Shown here: in pieces, positions 50,911 to 63,200 of the stretch
Numbering within the stretch: position 1 is the stretch's first letter
Layout: each line of letters begins with the position of its first letter
Assembly: GCA_037013495.1 (NCBI GenBank)
Contig: CM072803.1
Coordinates: 48,373,627 to 48,437,626, forward strand
Length of the DNA stretch: 64,000 nt
Direction of reading: 5' to 3'
Source of the DNA: Hippophae tibetana
Taxonomy: Eukaryota > Streptophyta > Magnoliopsida > Rosales > Elaeagnaceae
Program-made: the position numbers and the translations under genes
Notes under the pieces: model-generated
Told to the model about the DNA's origin: nothing
Seen by the model: the letters and a program-made list of their open reading frames with translations, nothing else
Database searches by the model: none

Positions 50911-51530
50911 TGAAAAGTTACCATGCTATATATAAAAAAAAAAAATTATCACAAAAATGTATCATATCTTTAAATCAAATTTAAGTAAATAGTTAAAGTC
51001 TTTGGTACTGTTAGATTAATTTTTGAAAACATATCATGAAATATTTTGTAATTATTTTTGATAATTAGTTAGTTTTTGTCATAACTAGTATTTCTTGATA
51101 AAATGTGGAAATTATATTAAACCCAAAATCGGTGTTTATGAATTTTTTTTAGTGGAGACTACCCTTGTGAGATATAATTTGAGCCTAATTTCTTTTATTC
51201 AGAGTGAAATATATATTTTTTCTACTCCAAACACATTTCTTATTTATTCAAAAAGTTTAGATGATCTCTATAGGTATTAGCATTGAATGTATGAATTTTT
51301 TCTCATCTTAATAGAGTATCATATATTTTTGATTATTATTTTTGCTTAGATTAAATGATTTGAGTAGAAATTGATAGTATATGCTTATATCTCATTTATG
51401 CATGACTGTTACAAAAACAAAAAGACATATCTGGGGTTACCTAAACCAAGATCAAACAGAAAAGCCAAAAAAATTAACCACTCACCAAAATCCAAAAAAT
51501 GTACAATCTGTACATGGGTTGACTCTCTAA

Positions 51531-51562
51531 AAAAAAAATATATATAAAAAAAAAAAAAAAAA
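51531..51562. repeat. A-rich low-complexity patch
   Basis: Runs of A broken by TATATATA. No function seen. Confidence 0.8.
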
Positions 51563-52424
51563 TAGAGAGATAAAAAAATAGTATCATCTACATACTATGA
51601 CCCACATTGCCTACAAAGTTGTGAGTAAAGGCTAATTACAAAAGAAAGATATAGGAAGTAATTCCCTAAAAAGTCATTGCAATTTCTTCATTTGTTAAAG
51701 CATATATCTTGAAATTCTTTCTTAATGAGTTTGATTTATGCATGAAAATAATTTTTGTATATGATATCTTTATAATTTATACATTCGATTCCTTTCATGA
51801 GATCAATGTTAAAATAACACTTTGAGCCTTTATTCTTTATACATATGCGAACATATTAGTTCATTTCTATACATCAACTCTTTCGCATATAAATTAGTAT
51901 GAGTGTTTGAACCCATAGGATTCAGTGCTTTGAGAGTATTGACTTGTGAGGAATAGAGTCGAAGCGAATACTGATTCATGACACTGAAATTGGGTAAAAT
52001 TAAATTGATACATTTTTGAAATGAAATATGAAAATGATTTTCGACTAATTATTGTAATAAAATCATGATTGTTTAAAGAGATTAAAATAACTTATGCTTG
52101 AGATTTTAATTATGATCTTAAAGGAGATTAAAAAGTATGAGATATTTTTGTGATATGTTGTGTTCTTTTACTCTTAAATTAATTTTTGATTGTGTTGTAA
52201 TTTTAATTTTTGATTTGATTGTTTTTATCTTTACATTTAGTTCAATGTTTGTGGGTATCATTACTGAAAACCCTCACGAGACTCAAACTCGTCCACTAGG
52301 GCAACCTAGGGGTTTAACGGCTTGTTGCATAGGCTAAATGCAACCGTTTCAATCCACGAAAGTGATTTAGGATAGTTTAATTTTTAGCTTTTATCGCTTC
52401 TCTTGCTAAGAGACTAGCAAGAAG

Positions 52425-52438
52425 CTGGTTGGGGGTTG
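52425..52438 (+). other. Polypurine-like tract before the 3' LTR
   Basis: GGTTGGGGGTTG directly abuts the TG of the 3' LTR. G-rich tracts with interspersed T are common at this place in Athila-group elements and prime plus-strand synthesis. The left edge is not certain. Confidence 0.6.
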
Positions 52439-52936
52439 TGATGAGTGCTCAAAAAGCACTAAAATAACCATGATTTTATGTACCTTAATTGATTAAAAAT
52501 ACATATATTTATATGTTTTATCATATATTTATATAAATTTGTCTTTTTCGGAATCACGGGTATTTTTATTGTTTTTCAGGTATTTTGGCTTAAAAACGCA
52601 ATGTAAAGACTCAAAGAGGAATATTTGAAGCAATACATCACAAATATATCAATAAATAAGTGAGAAAAGGTCAACAAACATGGAAAAATCGGACGAAATG
52701 GGTCGAAAAGGTCAAAAATGTCAAAAAGACGGAAATCGCGCGTCGCAGCCCGGCCGTGCGCGCAGCCCAGCGCCCCAGCGCCCAGCCGCGCGCGCCGCAG
52801 CGCGCCCCAGCGCCCCATCCCGCGCGCGCCCGCGCGCGCTGGCATGCCCAGCTGCGCGCAGCGACAGCCCCAGCGCGCGCGCGCAGCGCCCAGCAGCCGC
52901 CCATCCGCGCGCCCAACGCGTTTTCGCCCCATTTTT

Positions 52937-52973
52937 CACGTGCAGCCGCCCCTGTGACGTCATGCTGACGTCA
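52937..52973 (+). promoter_or_regulatory. G-box plus two TGACGTCA boxes in U3 of the 3' LTR
   Basis: Exact copy of the 41526-41562 cluster. In the 3' LTR it could drive outward transcription into the flanking satellite monomers. Confidence 0.6.
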
Positions 52974-53064
52974 TTGATGACATCAGCAAGTCCAATACGC
53001 GTTTTTACATTTTTTAATATTTTTTTAACATTTTTTTTACTCATTTTTTCTCTCCATCCTCACC

Positions 53065-53071
53065 TATAAAT
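53065..53071 (+). promoter_or_regulatory. TATA box of the 3' LTR
   Basis: TATAAAT in the same context as in the 5' LTR. Confidence 0.75.
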
Positions 53072-54478
53072 ACCCCCCTTCCATTCACTTCAAATCACAC
53101 CTTCAAAACTCACTTCTCTCTTCTTTCTTTCTCTCATTTCTTAGTTTTTTGAGTTTTCCTTAGTTTCTTTCTTAGTTTCTAAGTTTTTCTTAGTTTCCTT
53201 CTTAGTTTTTAGTTCAATTCTCTTAGTTTTAGTGTTCTTCTCTTTTTGAGAGGAACTTGTAATGTTTTTGTAATAATTTAGTTTTTGATTCAATATATGG
53301 AAGTGCAAATTCCGCTCGGAGGTTTTCTAGCTACGGGAATAGCGTCGAAGTTCTGTAAGGATTTTATTTTCTTTACAGTTATTTTTATGCTTTATTCTTA
53401 CATGTTATATTCAACTTGTCTGTGGTTAAATTTAACTATGCTAGCTGTTTAGTAAATATGATGTAATAACGACGTTGTTATGCTTGCGAAATATTAAATA
53501 GGTGAAAATTTCTAAAATGAATTGATTTTGTTTTTATTCAAGATTTTATATTAAGAATGTTAGAGAGAAATATATTATTTTTCATTACAAACTTAAAAAT
53601 GAAAATTAGATTTTAAGGTTTAGTTATCCGGTCTAATTTAGAGTAGTGCTCTTTTATTTGTTGGTACAATCGCCCGGTAGTTAGAGTGAAACTCTATTTC
53701 AAAAGTTTTTATAAGAATTATTATGTGAAAATGTATTGACAACATGTTTTCAATAGTGGTTTTAAAACTTGAAAGTTAGTACTCGGATAATTAAATTCTT
53801 AAGTTTAATTTGGACACCTTGAATAATGTTTAAATTGTCTAACCCCACCAAAGGTGGCATTTAAATGGTTCATTTTCAATCTCTTAGAAAAAGGAATTAA
53901 TTTAATTAAGCATATTAGTTATCAACCCCACCCATAGGTGTTAATTGATTTGTTTAGTTAACAAAGAATATCTAACCCCACCAAAGGTGGTATTTATATA
54001 AAAAAGAGAGAATCAATAAAATATCAATTTATATCTTTAATAACCTAGTTAATATGAGCAAGCATAATTAATTTAGTTATTATATCCATAAATACTCCGC
54101 TAATATAAATGATAAAAATTTGCATGAATATTTATTGAATCCGTATATATGTTTATTTTTAGATAATTATTTATTGAATTTGTATCTATGTTTATTTTTA
54201 TGTTATTAGACTATATTTAATTAATCTGTATATATGTTTATTTTATGTTATTAGATTAGGAACACAAAAACCAAACTATCGTGACAGGATGTTTAGGATT
54301 TAATTTCGTTTTTAAAAGTTTGAATAATAAATTAAAAACCACATACATTCCTTCCTTAGATCGACCTTGGGAGTATACTTATCATTTTCTTCGAAATGAT
54401 TCGTGCACTTGCGAGAGTTTTATAAATATTAAAACCAAAGTATTTGCGGGAATCGGCGATGCCGGTTTTCGTTCATCA

Positions 54479-54483
54479 TGTGT
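54479..54483 (+). repeat. Target site duplication, right copy (TGTGT)
   Basis: TGTGT directly follows the 3' LTR and continues into AAAACGAGCTATAACGG, the satellite sequence expected after ATGATGTGT. Confidence 0.9.
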
Positions 54484-57400
54484 AAAACGAGCTATAACGG
54501 TAAGCTTTTTCATTTAGCACGGAGGCACCAAAATTCGAATGAATTAGATTGTGCTTGGAATTAAAAATTACAAATTAAAAAAATGGTGAGAAAACATAAG
54601 GAAAATAAAATAAGTGGGAAATAAAACTTAAACATTTCCTCATGTCTATTTTACAATAAAACCAGGGGAAATAAATACTCCAAGTTTTATTTCTTATACA
54701 ATTATGAAATATTTAAATGGAATATATTACTTCTTAAAACGTCAAACAATCATAATGTATAAATTTTTTTAATTAATTTTTTTAATGGATGATCAGTACA
54801 ACTTATTCTTAATTCTTTTATGACATCAATCTTCTTACCATTTTTATAAATTATACTAGATGTGTTAGATTGTACCGTATTGAATTTAACTTGTTTTTTT
54901 CCTTTATACCTTAGAATTTATGTTCCAAACCCACTATAACTGTAATAAGTAACGAACGATAATGAGAAATATTGTGCGCTTGCAACATAGAAATATTTGT
55001 TGATTGGTAACAACTATTCACAGACGATGTCTAAAACGAGCTATAACGGTAAGCTTTTTCATTTAGCACGGAGGCACCAAAATTCGAATGAATTAGATTG
55101 TGCTGGGAATCAAAAATTACAAATTAAAAAAATGGTGAGAAAATATAAGGAAAATAAAATAAGTGGCAAAGAAAACTTAAACATTTCCTCATGTCTATTT
55201 TACAATAGAAACCAGGGGAAATAAATACTCCAAGTTTTATTTCTTATACAATTATGAAATATTTAAATGGAATATATTACTTCTTAAAACATCAAACAAT
55301 CATAATGTATAAATTGTTTTAATTAATTTTTTTAATGGATGATCAGTACAACTTATTCTTAATTCTTTTATGACATCAATCTTCTTACCATTTTTATAAA
55401 TTATACTAGATGTGTTAGATTGTACCGTATTGAATTTAACTTGTTTTTTTCCTTTCTACCTTAGAATTTTTGTTCCAAACCTACTCTAACTGTAATAAGT
55501 AACGAACGATAATGAGAAATATTGTGCGCTTGCAACATAGAAATATTTGTTTCTAGGTAACAACTATTTACAAATGATGTGTAAAACGAGCTATAACGGT
55601 AAGCTTTTTCATTTAGCACGGAGGCACCAAAATTCGAATGAATTAGATTGTGCTGGGAATCAAAAATTACAAATTAAAAAAATGGTGAGAAAACATAAGG
55701 AAAATAAAATAAGTGGCAAAGAAAACTTAAACATTTTTTCATGTCTATTTTACAACAGAAACCAGGGGAAATAAATACTCCAAGTTTTATTTCTTATACA
55801 ATTATGAAATATTTAAATGGAATATATTACATCTTAAAACGTCAAACAATCATAATTTATAAATTTTTTTAATTAATTTTTTTAATGCATGATCAGTATA
55901 ACTTATTCTTAATTATTTTATGACATCTAATTTCTTACCATTTTTATAAATTATACTAGATCTGTTAGATTGTACCGTATTGAATTTAACTTGATTTTTT
56001 CCTTTCTACCTTAGAATTTATGTTCCAAACCCACTCTAAGTGTAATAAGTAACGAAAGATAATGAGAAATATTGTGCGCTTGCAACATAGAAATATTTGT
56101 TGCTTGGTAACAACTATTTACAAATGATGTCTAAAACGAGCTATAACGGTAAGCTTTTTCATTTAGCACGGAGGCACCAAAATTCGAATGAATTAGATTG
56201 TGCTGGGAATCAAAAATTACAAATTAAAAAAATGGTGAGAAAACATAAGGAAAATAAAATAAGTGGCAAAGAAAACTTAAACATTTCCTCCTGTCTATTT
56301 TACAATAGAAACCACGGGAAATAAATACTCCAAGTTTTATTTCTTATACAATTATGAAATATTTAAATGGAATATATTACTTTTTAAAACGTCAAACAAT
56401 CATAATGTATTAATTTTTTTAATTAATATTTTTAATGGATGATCAGTACAACTTATTCTTAATTCTTTTATGACATCAATCTTCTTACCATTTTTATAAA
56501 TTATACTAGATGTGTTAGATTGTACCGTATTGAATTTAACTTGTTTTTTTCCTTTCTACCTTAGAATTTATGTTCCAAACCCACTCTAACTGTAATAAGT
56601 AACGAACGATAATGAGAAATATTGTGCGCTTGCAACATAGAAATATTTGTTGATTGGTAACAACTATTCACAGATGATGTCTAAAACGAGCTATAACGGT
56701 AAGCTTTTTCATTTAGCACGGAGGCACCAAAATTCGATTGAATTAGATTGCGTTGGGAATCAAAAATTACAAATTAAAAAAATGGTGAGAAAACATAAGG
56801 AAAATAAAATAAGTGGGAAAGAAAACTTAAACATTTCCTCATGTCAATTTTACAATAGAAACCAGTGGAAATAAATACTCCAAGTTTTATTTCTTATACA
56901 ATTATGAAATATTTAAATGGAATATATTACTTTTTAAAACGTCAAACAATCATAATGTATTAATTTTTTTAATTAATATTTTTAATGGATGATCAGTACA
57001 ACTTATTCTTAATTCTTTTATGACATCAATCTTCTTACCATTTTTATAAATTATACTAGATGTGTTAGATTGTACCGTATTGAATTTAACTTGTTTTTTT
57101 CCTTTCTACCTTAGAATTTATGTTCCAAACCCACTCTAACACTAATAAGTAACGAACGATAATGAGAAATATTGTGCGCTTGCAACATAGAAATATTTGT
57201 TGATTGGTAACAACTATTCACAGATGATGTCTAAAACGAGCTATAACGGTAAGCTTTTTCATTTAGCACGGAGGCACCAAAATTCGATTGAATTAGATTG
57301 CGTTGGGAATCAAAAATTACAAATTAAAAAAATGGTGAGAAAACATAAGGAAAATAAAATAAGTGGGAAAGAAAACTTAAACATTTCCTCATGTCAATTT

Positions 57401-59732
57401 TACAATAGAAACCAGTGGAAATAAATACTCCAAGTTTTATTTCTTATACAATTATGAAATATTTAAATGGAATATATTACTTCTTAAAACGTCAATCAAT
57501 CATAATGTATAAATTTTTTTAATTAATTTTTTTAATTGATGATCAGTACAACTTATTCTTAATTCTTTTATGACATCAATCTTCTTACCATTTTTATAAA
57601 TTATACTAGATGTGTTAGATTGTACCGTATTGAATTTAACTTGTTTTTTTCCTTTCTACCTTAGAATTTATGTTCCAAACCCACTATAACGGTAATAAGT
57701 AACGAACATTAATGAGAAATATTGTGCGCTTGCAACATAGAAATATTTGTTGCTTGGTAACAACTATTCACAGATGATGTCTAAAACGAGCTATAACGGT
57801 AAGCTTTTTCATTTAGCACGGAGGCACCAAAATACGATTGAATTAGATTGTGCTGGGAATCAAAAATTACAAATTAAAAAAATGGTGAGAAAACATAAGG
57901 AAAATAAAATAAGTGTGAAAGAAAACTTAAACATTTCCTTATGTCTATTTTACAACAGAAACCAGGGGAAATAAATACTACAAGTTTTATTTCTTATACA
58001 ATTATGAAATATTTAAATGGAAAATATTTCATCTTAAAACGTCAAACAATCAAAATTTATAAATTTTTTAATTAATTTTTTTAATGGATGATCAGTACAA
58101 CTTATTCTTAATTATTTTATGACATCAATCTTCTTACCATTTTTATAAATTATACTAGATGTGTGAGATTGTACCGTATTGAATTTAACTTGATTTTTTC
58201 CTTTCTACCTTAGAATTTATGTTCCAAACCCACTCTAAGTGTAATAAGTAACGAAAGATAATGAGAAATATTGTGCGCTTGCAACATAGAAATATTTGTT
58301 TCTTGGTAACAACTATTTACAAATGATGACTAAAACGAGCTATAACGGTAAGCTTTTTCATTTAGCAACGAGGGACCAAAATTCGAATGAATTAGATTGT
58401 GCTGGGAATCAAAAATTACAAATTAAAAAATCGGTGAGAAAACATACGGAAAATAAAATAAGTGGGAAAGAAAACTTAAACATTTCCTCATGTCTATTTT
58501 ACAATAGAAACCAGGGGAAATAAATACTCCAAGTTTTATTTCTTATACAATTATGAAATATTTAAATGGAATATATTACTTCTTAAAACGTCAAACAATC
58601 ATAATGTATAAATTTTTTTAATTAATTTTTTTAATGGATGATATGTACAACTTCTTCTTAATTCTTTTATGACATCAATCTTCTTACCATTTTTATAAAT
58701 TATACTAGATGTGTTAGATTGTACCGTATTGAATTTAACTTGTTTTTTTCCTTTCTACCTTAGAATTTTTGTTCCAAACCTACTCTAACTGTAATAAGTA
58801 ACGAACGATAATGAGAAATATTGTGCGCTTGCAACATAGAAATATTTGTTTCTAGGTAACAACTATTTACAAATGATGTGTAAAACGAGCTATAACGGTA
58901 AGCTTTTTCATTTAGCACGGAGGCACCAAAATTCGAATGAATTAGATTGTGCTGGCAATCAAAAATTACAAATTAAAAAAATGGTGAGAAAACATAAGGA
59001 AAATAAAATAAGTGTGAAAGAAAACTTAAACATTTCCTCATGTCTATTTTACAACAGAAACCAGGGGAAATAAATACTACAAGTTTTATTTCTTATACAA
59101 TTATGAAATATTTAAATGGAAAATATATTACATCTTAAAACGTCAAACAATCATAATTTATAAATTTTTTTAATTAATTTTTTTAATGCATGATCAGTAC
59201 AACTTATTCTTAATTATTTTATGACATCTAATTTCTTACCATTTTTATAAATTATACTAGATCTATTAGATTGTACCGTATTGAATTTAACTTGATTTTT
59301 TCCTTTCTACCTTAGAATTTATGTTCCAAACCCACTCTAAGTGTAATAAGTAACGAAAGATAATGAGAAATATTGTGCGCTTGCAACATAGAAATATTTG
59401 TTGCTTGGTAACAACTATTTACAAATGATGTCTAAAACGAGCTATAACGGTAAGCTTTTTCATTTAGCACGGAGGCACCAAAATTCGAATGAATTAGATT
59501 GTGCTAGGAATCAAAAATTACAAATTAAAAAAATGGTGAGAAAACATAAGGAAAATAAAATAAGTGGCAAAGAAAACTTAAACATTTCCTCCTGTCTATT
59601 TTACAATAGAAACCAGGGGAAATAAATACTCCAAGTTTTATTTCTTATACAATTATGAAATATTTAAATGGAATATATTACTTTTTAAAACGTCAAACAA
59701 TCATAATGTATTAATTTTTTTAATTAATTTTT
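54479..59732 (+). repeat. Satellite array, subfamily A, right of the retrotransposon
   Basis: About 9.5 forward monomers of 549-552 bp continue the interrupted array. Their order (units near 54997, 55547, 56097 and 56647) repeats types seen in the same order left of the element (38213, then 36013-37113). The units near 56647 and 57197 are almost identical neighbours, including GAAACCAGTGG, so they are a recent one-monomer duplication. The array ends in the T-rich AATTAA block near 59732. No gene is visible. Confidence 0.95.
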
Positions 59733-60024
59733 TTAAACTATTTAAATTTGAAATTTTGTTCATTATTTTAAATAAGAGATCAATAATTCTTATTTTCGAC
59801 TCATTTTTGACATCAATATTCTTAACTTATTTATAAGTTATTGTGGTTTTTTTGGATGGCATCGTAATGAATTTGCCTTTGGTTGTCCCTTTCTACCTAG
59901 AAATCTAGGTTTCAAACCCATTCTAAGAGGAAGAGTTAGTGAAATATGATGCTACATATTACGCTCATCCACAATTGCAATTTTTCTAGCAATGTAACAA
60001 GAAGTTTACAAATGATGTCTAAAA
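59733..60024 (+). repeat. Partial forward monomer of satellite subfamily B
   Basis: From AAACTATTTAAATTTG onward the sequence stops matching subfamily A closely. It instead matches the reverse complement of the repeats that follow: GGATGGCATCG, TTTCAAACCCATTCTA, GAAATATGATG, GCAATTTTTCTAGCAATG. It still shares word order with subfamily A (GACATCAATATTCTTA, CCTTTCTACCT, TTTACAAATGATGTCTAAAA). It covers about half a monomer in forward orientation. Confidence 0.8.
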
Positions 60025-60270
60025 AAACCTACATGAATGAGGATAATATTTTCCATCATATTTCTCTACTTTTTACTCGTAGAATGGGTTTGGAACCAAC
60101 ATTCTTAGGTAGAAAAGGGATAACCAAAGTCAAATTAATTGCGATGCCATCCAACAAAACCAGAATAACTTATAAATAAGTTAAAAATATTAATCTCAAA
60201 AAGCACTTGAAAATGAGAATTGTTTATTTGTTATTTAGAATAATGAACAAAATTTGAAATTTTAATAGTT
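59735..60270. repeat. Imperfect palindrome at the array inversion point
   Basis: The forward arm (59738 to ~60020) and reverse arm (~60030 to 60268) are imperfect inverted copies. CTATTTAAATTTGAAATTTTG near 59738 mirrors CAAAATTTGAAATTTTAATAG near 60248, and GAAATATGATG near 59941 mirrors CATCATATTTC near 60056. The centre is near 60.0 kb. This is where the satellite array flips direction. Confidence 0.8.
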
Positions 60271-63200
60271 TTGCATCTTAAGACATAGTAAAGTTCAATT
60301 AAATATATCATAAATAAAAGGAAATAAAACGTGTAGTATTTATTCCGCCAACTTTCTTTTTTAAAATAGACATGAGAAAATGATTATGATTTATTTCTCC
60401 CTTATTTATTTTTCCCCATGATCTATGATTATTTTTTTTTACATTTGTAAGTCTTAATACCCAGCACTCGCAAAATCATGCAAATTTTATTACCTCCCTT
60501 CCAAATGGAAAATGTGATGGATAATGGTTGTTTTAGAGATCATTTGTAAACTTTTTGTTGCATAGCTAGCAAAAATTGAATTTATGGATGACGATAATAT
60601 TTTCCATCATATTTCTCTACTTTTTACTCGTAGAATGGGTTTGGAACCAACATTCTGAGGGAGAAAAGGGATAACCAAAGTCAAATTAATTACGATGCCA
60701 TCCAACAAAACCAGAATAACTTATAAATAAGTTAAAAATATTAATCTCAAAAAGCTCTTGAAAATGAATATTGTTTATTTGTTATTTAGAATAATGAACA
60801 AAATTTGAAATTTTAATAGTTTAGCATCTTAAGACATAGTAAATTTCAATTAAATATATCATAAATAAAAGGAAATAAAACGTGTAGTATTTATTCCGCC
60901 AAATTTCTTTTTTAAAATAGACATGAGAAAATGATTATGTTTTATTTCTCCCTTATTTATTTTTTCCATTATCTATGATTAGTTTTTTACCTTTGTAAGT
61001 CGTAATACCCAGCACTCGCAAATTCATGCAAATTTTATTACCTCCCTTCCAAATGGAAAATGTGAGGGATAATGGTTGTTTTAGAGATCATTTGTAAACT
61101 TTTTGTTACATAACTAGCAAAAATTGCAATTATGGACGAGGATAATATTTTCCATCATATTTCTCTACTTTTTACTCTTAGAATAGGTTTGGAACGAACA
61201 TTCTTAGGGAGAAAAGGGATAACCAAAGTCAAATTAATTACGATGCCATCCAACAAAACCAGAATAACTTATAAATAAGTTAAAAATATTAATGTCAAAA
61301 AGGAGTTGAAAATGAGAATTGTTTATTTGTTATTTAGAATAATGAACAAAATTTGAAATTTTAATAGTTCTGCATCTTAAGACATAGTAAATTTCAATTA
61401 AATATATCATAAATAAAAGGAAATAAAACGTGTAGTATTTATTCCACCAACTTTCTTTTTTAAAATAGACATGAGAAAATCATTATGTTTTATTTCTCCC
61501 TTATTTATTTTTCCCAAGGATCTATGATTATTTTTTTTACTTTTGTAAGTCTTAATACCCAGCACTCGCAAATTCATGCAAATTTTATTACCTCCCTTCC
61601 AAATGGAAAATGTGATGGGAAATGGTTGTTTTAGACATCATTTGTAAACTTTTTGTTACATAGCTAGCAATAATTGCAATTATGGACGAGGATAATATTT
61701 TCCATCATATTTCTCTACTTTTTACTCGTAGAATGGGTTTGGAACCAACATTCTTAGGTAGAAAAGGGATAACCAAAGTCAAATTAATTGCGATGCCATC
61801 CAACAAAACCAGAATAACTTATAAATAAGTTAAAAATATTAATCTCAAAAAGCTCTTGAAAATGAGAATTGTTTATTTGTTATTTAGAATAATGAACAAA
61901 ATTTTAAATTTTAATAGTTCTGCATCTTAAGACATAGTAAATTTCAATTAAATATATCATAAATAAAAGGAAATAAAACGTGTAGTATTTATTCCGCCAA
62001 CTTTCTTTTTTAAAATAGACATGAGAAAATTATTATGTTTTATTTCTCCCTTATTTATTTTTCCCCATGATCTATGATTATTTTTTTTACCTTTGTAAGT
62101 CTTAATACCCAGCACTCGCAAATTCATGCAAATTTTATTACCTCCCTTCCAAATGGAAAATGTGATGGGAAATGGTTGTTTTAGACATCATTTGTAAACT
62201 TTTTGTTACATAGCTAGCAATAATTGCAATTATGGACGAGGATAATATTTTCCATCATATTTCTCTACTTTTTACTCGTAGAATGGGTTTGGAACCAACA
62301 TTCTTAGGTAGAAAAGGGATAACCAAAGTCAAATTAATTACGATGCCATCCAACAAAACCAGAATAACTTATAAATAAGTTAAAAATATTAATGTCAAAA
62401 AGGAGTTGAAAATGAGAATTGTTTATTTGTTATTTAGAATAATTAACAAAATTTGAAATTTTAATAGTTCTGCATCTTAAGACATAGTAAATTTCAATTA
62501 AATATATCATAAATAAAAGGAAATAAAACGTGTAGTATTTATTCCACCAACTTTCTTTTTTAAAACAGACATGAGAAAATCATTATGTTTTATTTCTCCC
62601 TTATTTATTTTTCCCCATGATCTATGATTATTTTTTTTACCTTTGTAAGTCTTAATACCCAGCACTCGCAAATTCATGCAAATTTTATTACCTCCGTTCC
62701 AAATGGAAAATGTGAAGGGAAATGGTTGTTTTAGACATCATTTGTAAACTTTTTGTTACCTAGCTAGCAATAATTGCAATTATGGACGAGGATAATATTT
62801 TCCATCATATTTCTCTACTTTTTACTCGTAGAATGGGTTTGGAACCAACATTCTTAGGTAGAAAAGGGATAACCAAAGTCAAATTAATTACGATGCCATC
62901 CAACAAAACCATAATAACTTATAAATAAGTTAAAAATATTAATGTCAAAAAGGAGTTGAAAATGAGAATTGTTTATTTGTTATTTAGAATAATGAACAAA
63001 ATTTGAAATTTTAATAGTTCTGCATCTTAAGACATAGTAAATTTCAATTAAATATATCATAAATAAAAGGAAATAAAACGTGTAGTATTTATTCCACTAA
63101 CTTTCTTTTTTAAAACAGACATGAGAAAATGATTATGTTTTATTTCTCCCTTATTTATTTTTCCCCATGATCGATGATTATTTTTTTTTACCTTTGTAAG

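Larger units (their letters stand above)
50555..52438 (+). other. Long 3' tail of the element, no recognisable env-like gene
   Basis: About 1.9 kb of AT-rich sequence between integrase and the 3' LTR. It holds a double hairpin, a splice-acceptor-like site, a TTACATTG-AGGA-CAATGTAA palindrome and an A-rich low-complexity patch (51531-51562). Open frames of 61 and 66 codons near 51095 and 52137 show no known domain and are probably chance. Many Athila elements carry an env-like gene here; none is seen. Confidence 0.75.
40997..54478 (+). mobile_element. Nearly whole Athila-lineage Ty3/gypsy LTR retrotransposon with two gag genes (13,482 bp)
   Basis: The order is 5' LTR, tRNA-Asp primer site, leader with stem-loops, stand-alone gag, spacer, gag-protease-RT-RNase H-integrase, long 3' tail, polypurine-like tract and 3' LTR. 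LTR ends are TG...CA and it is flanked by TGTGT. Lineage evidence: RT blocks such as [20 protein letters not shown] and [18 protein letters not shown], protease with DLGAS, and the tRNA-Asp primer all fit Athila rather than Tat/Ogre or chromoviruses; no chromodomain is visible. It looks nearly whole, with about one break in the coding part. LTRs differ by about two substitutions over ~2.0 kb, so at usual plant rates the insertion is probably under about 0.1 million years old. That age is an estimate by eye. No env-like gene is recognised. Confidence 0.95.
52439..54478 (+). repeat. 3' LTR (2040 bp)
   Basis: Starts TGATGAGTGCTC and ends GTTCATCA. It aligns to the 5' LTR without gaps outside the GC-rich tract (52737-52931), with about two substitutions seen by eye. 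It repeats all U3 signals: G-box at 52937-52942, TGACGTCA at 52955-52962 and 52966-52973, and TATA box at 53065. Transcription from it would read out into the satellite array to the right. Confidence 0.95.

Noticed and set aside
51095-52337. Small open frames in the 3' tail as an env-like gene
   Set aside because: Frames of 61 and 66 codons are at chance length for this composition. Hydrophobic stretches exist but there is no signal peptide, coiled coil or length expected of an env-like protein.
59946-60179. 77-codon open frame at the inversion junction
   Set aside because: It spans the fold-back point between two satellite orientations and has no counterpart in other monomers.
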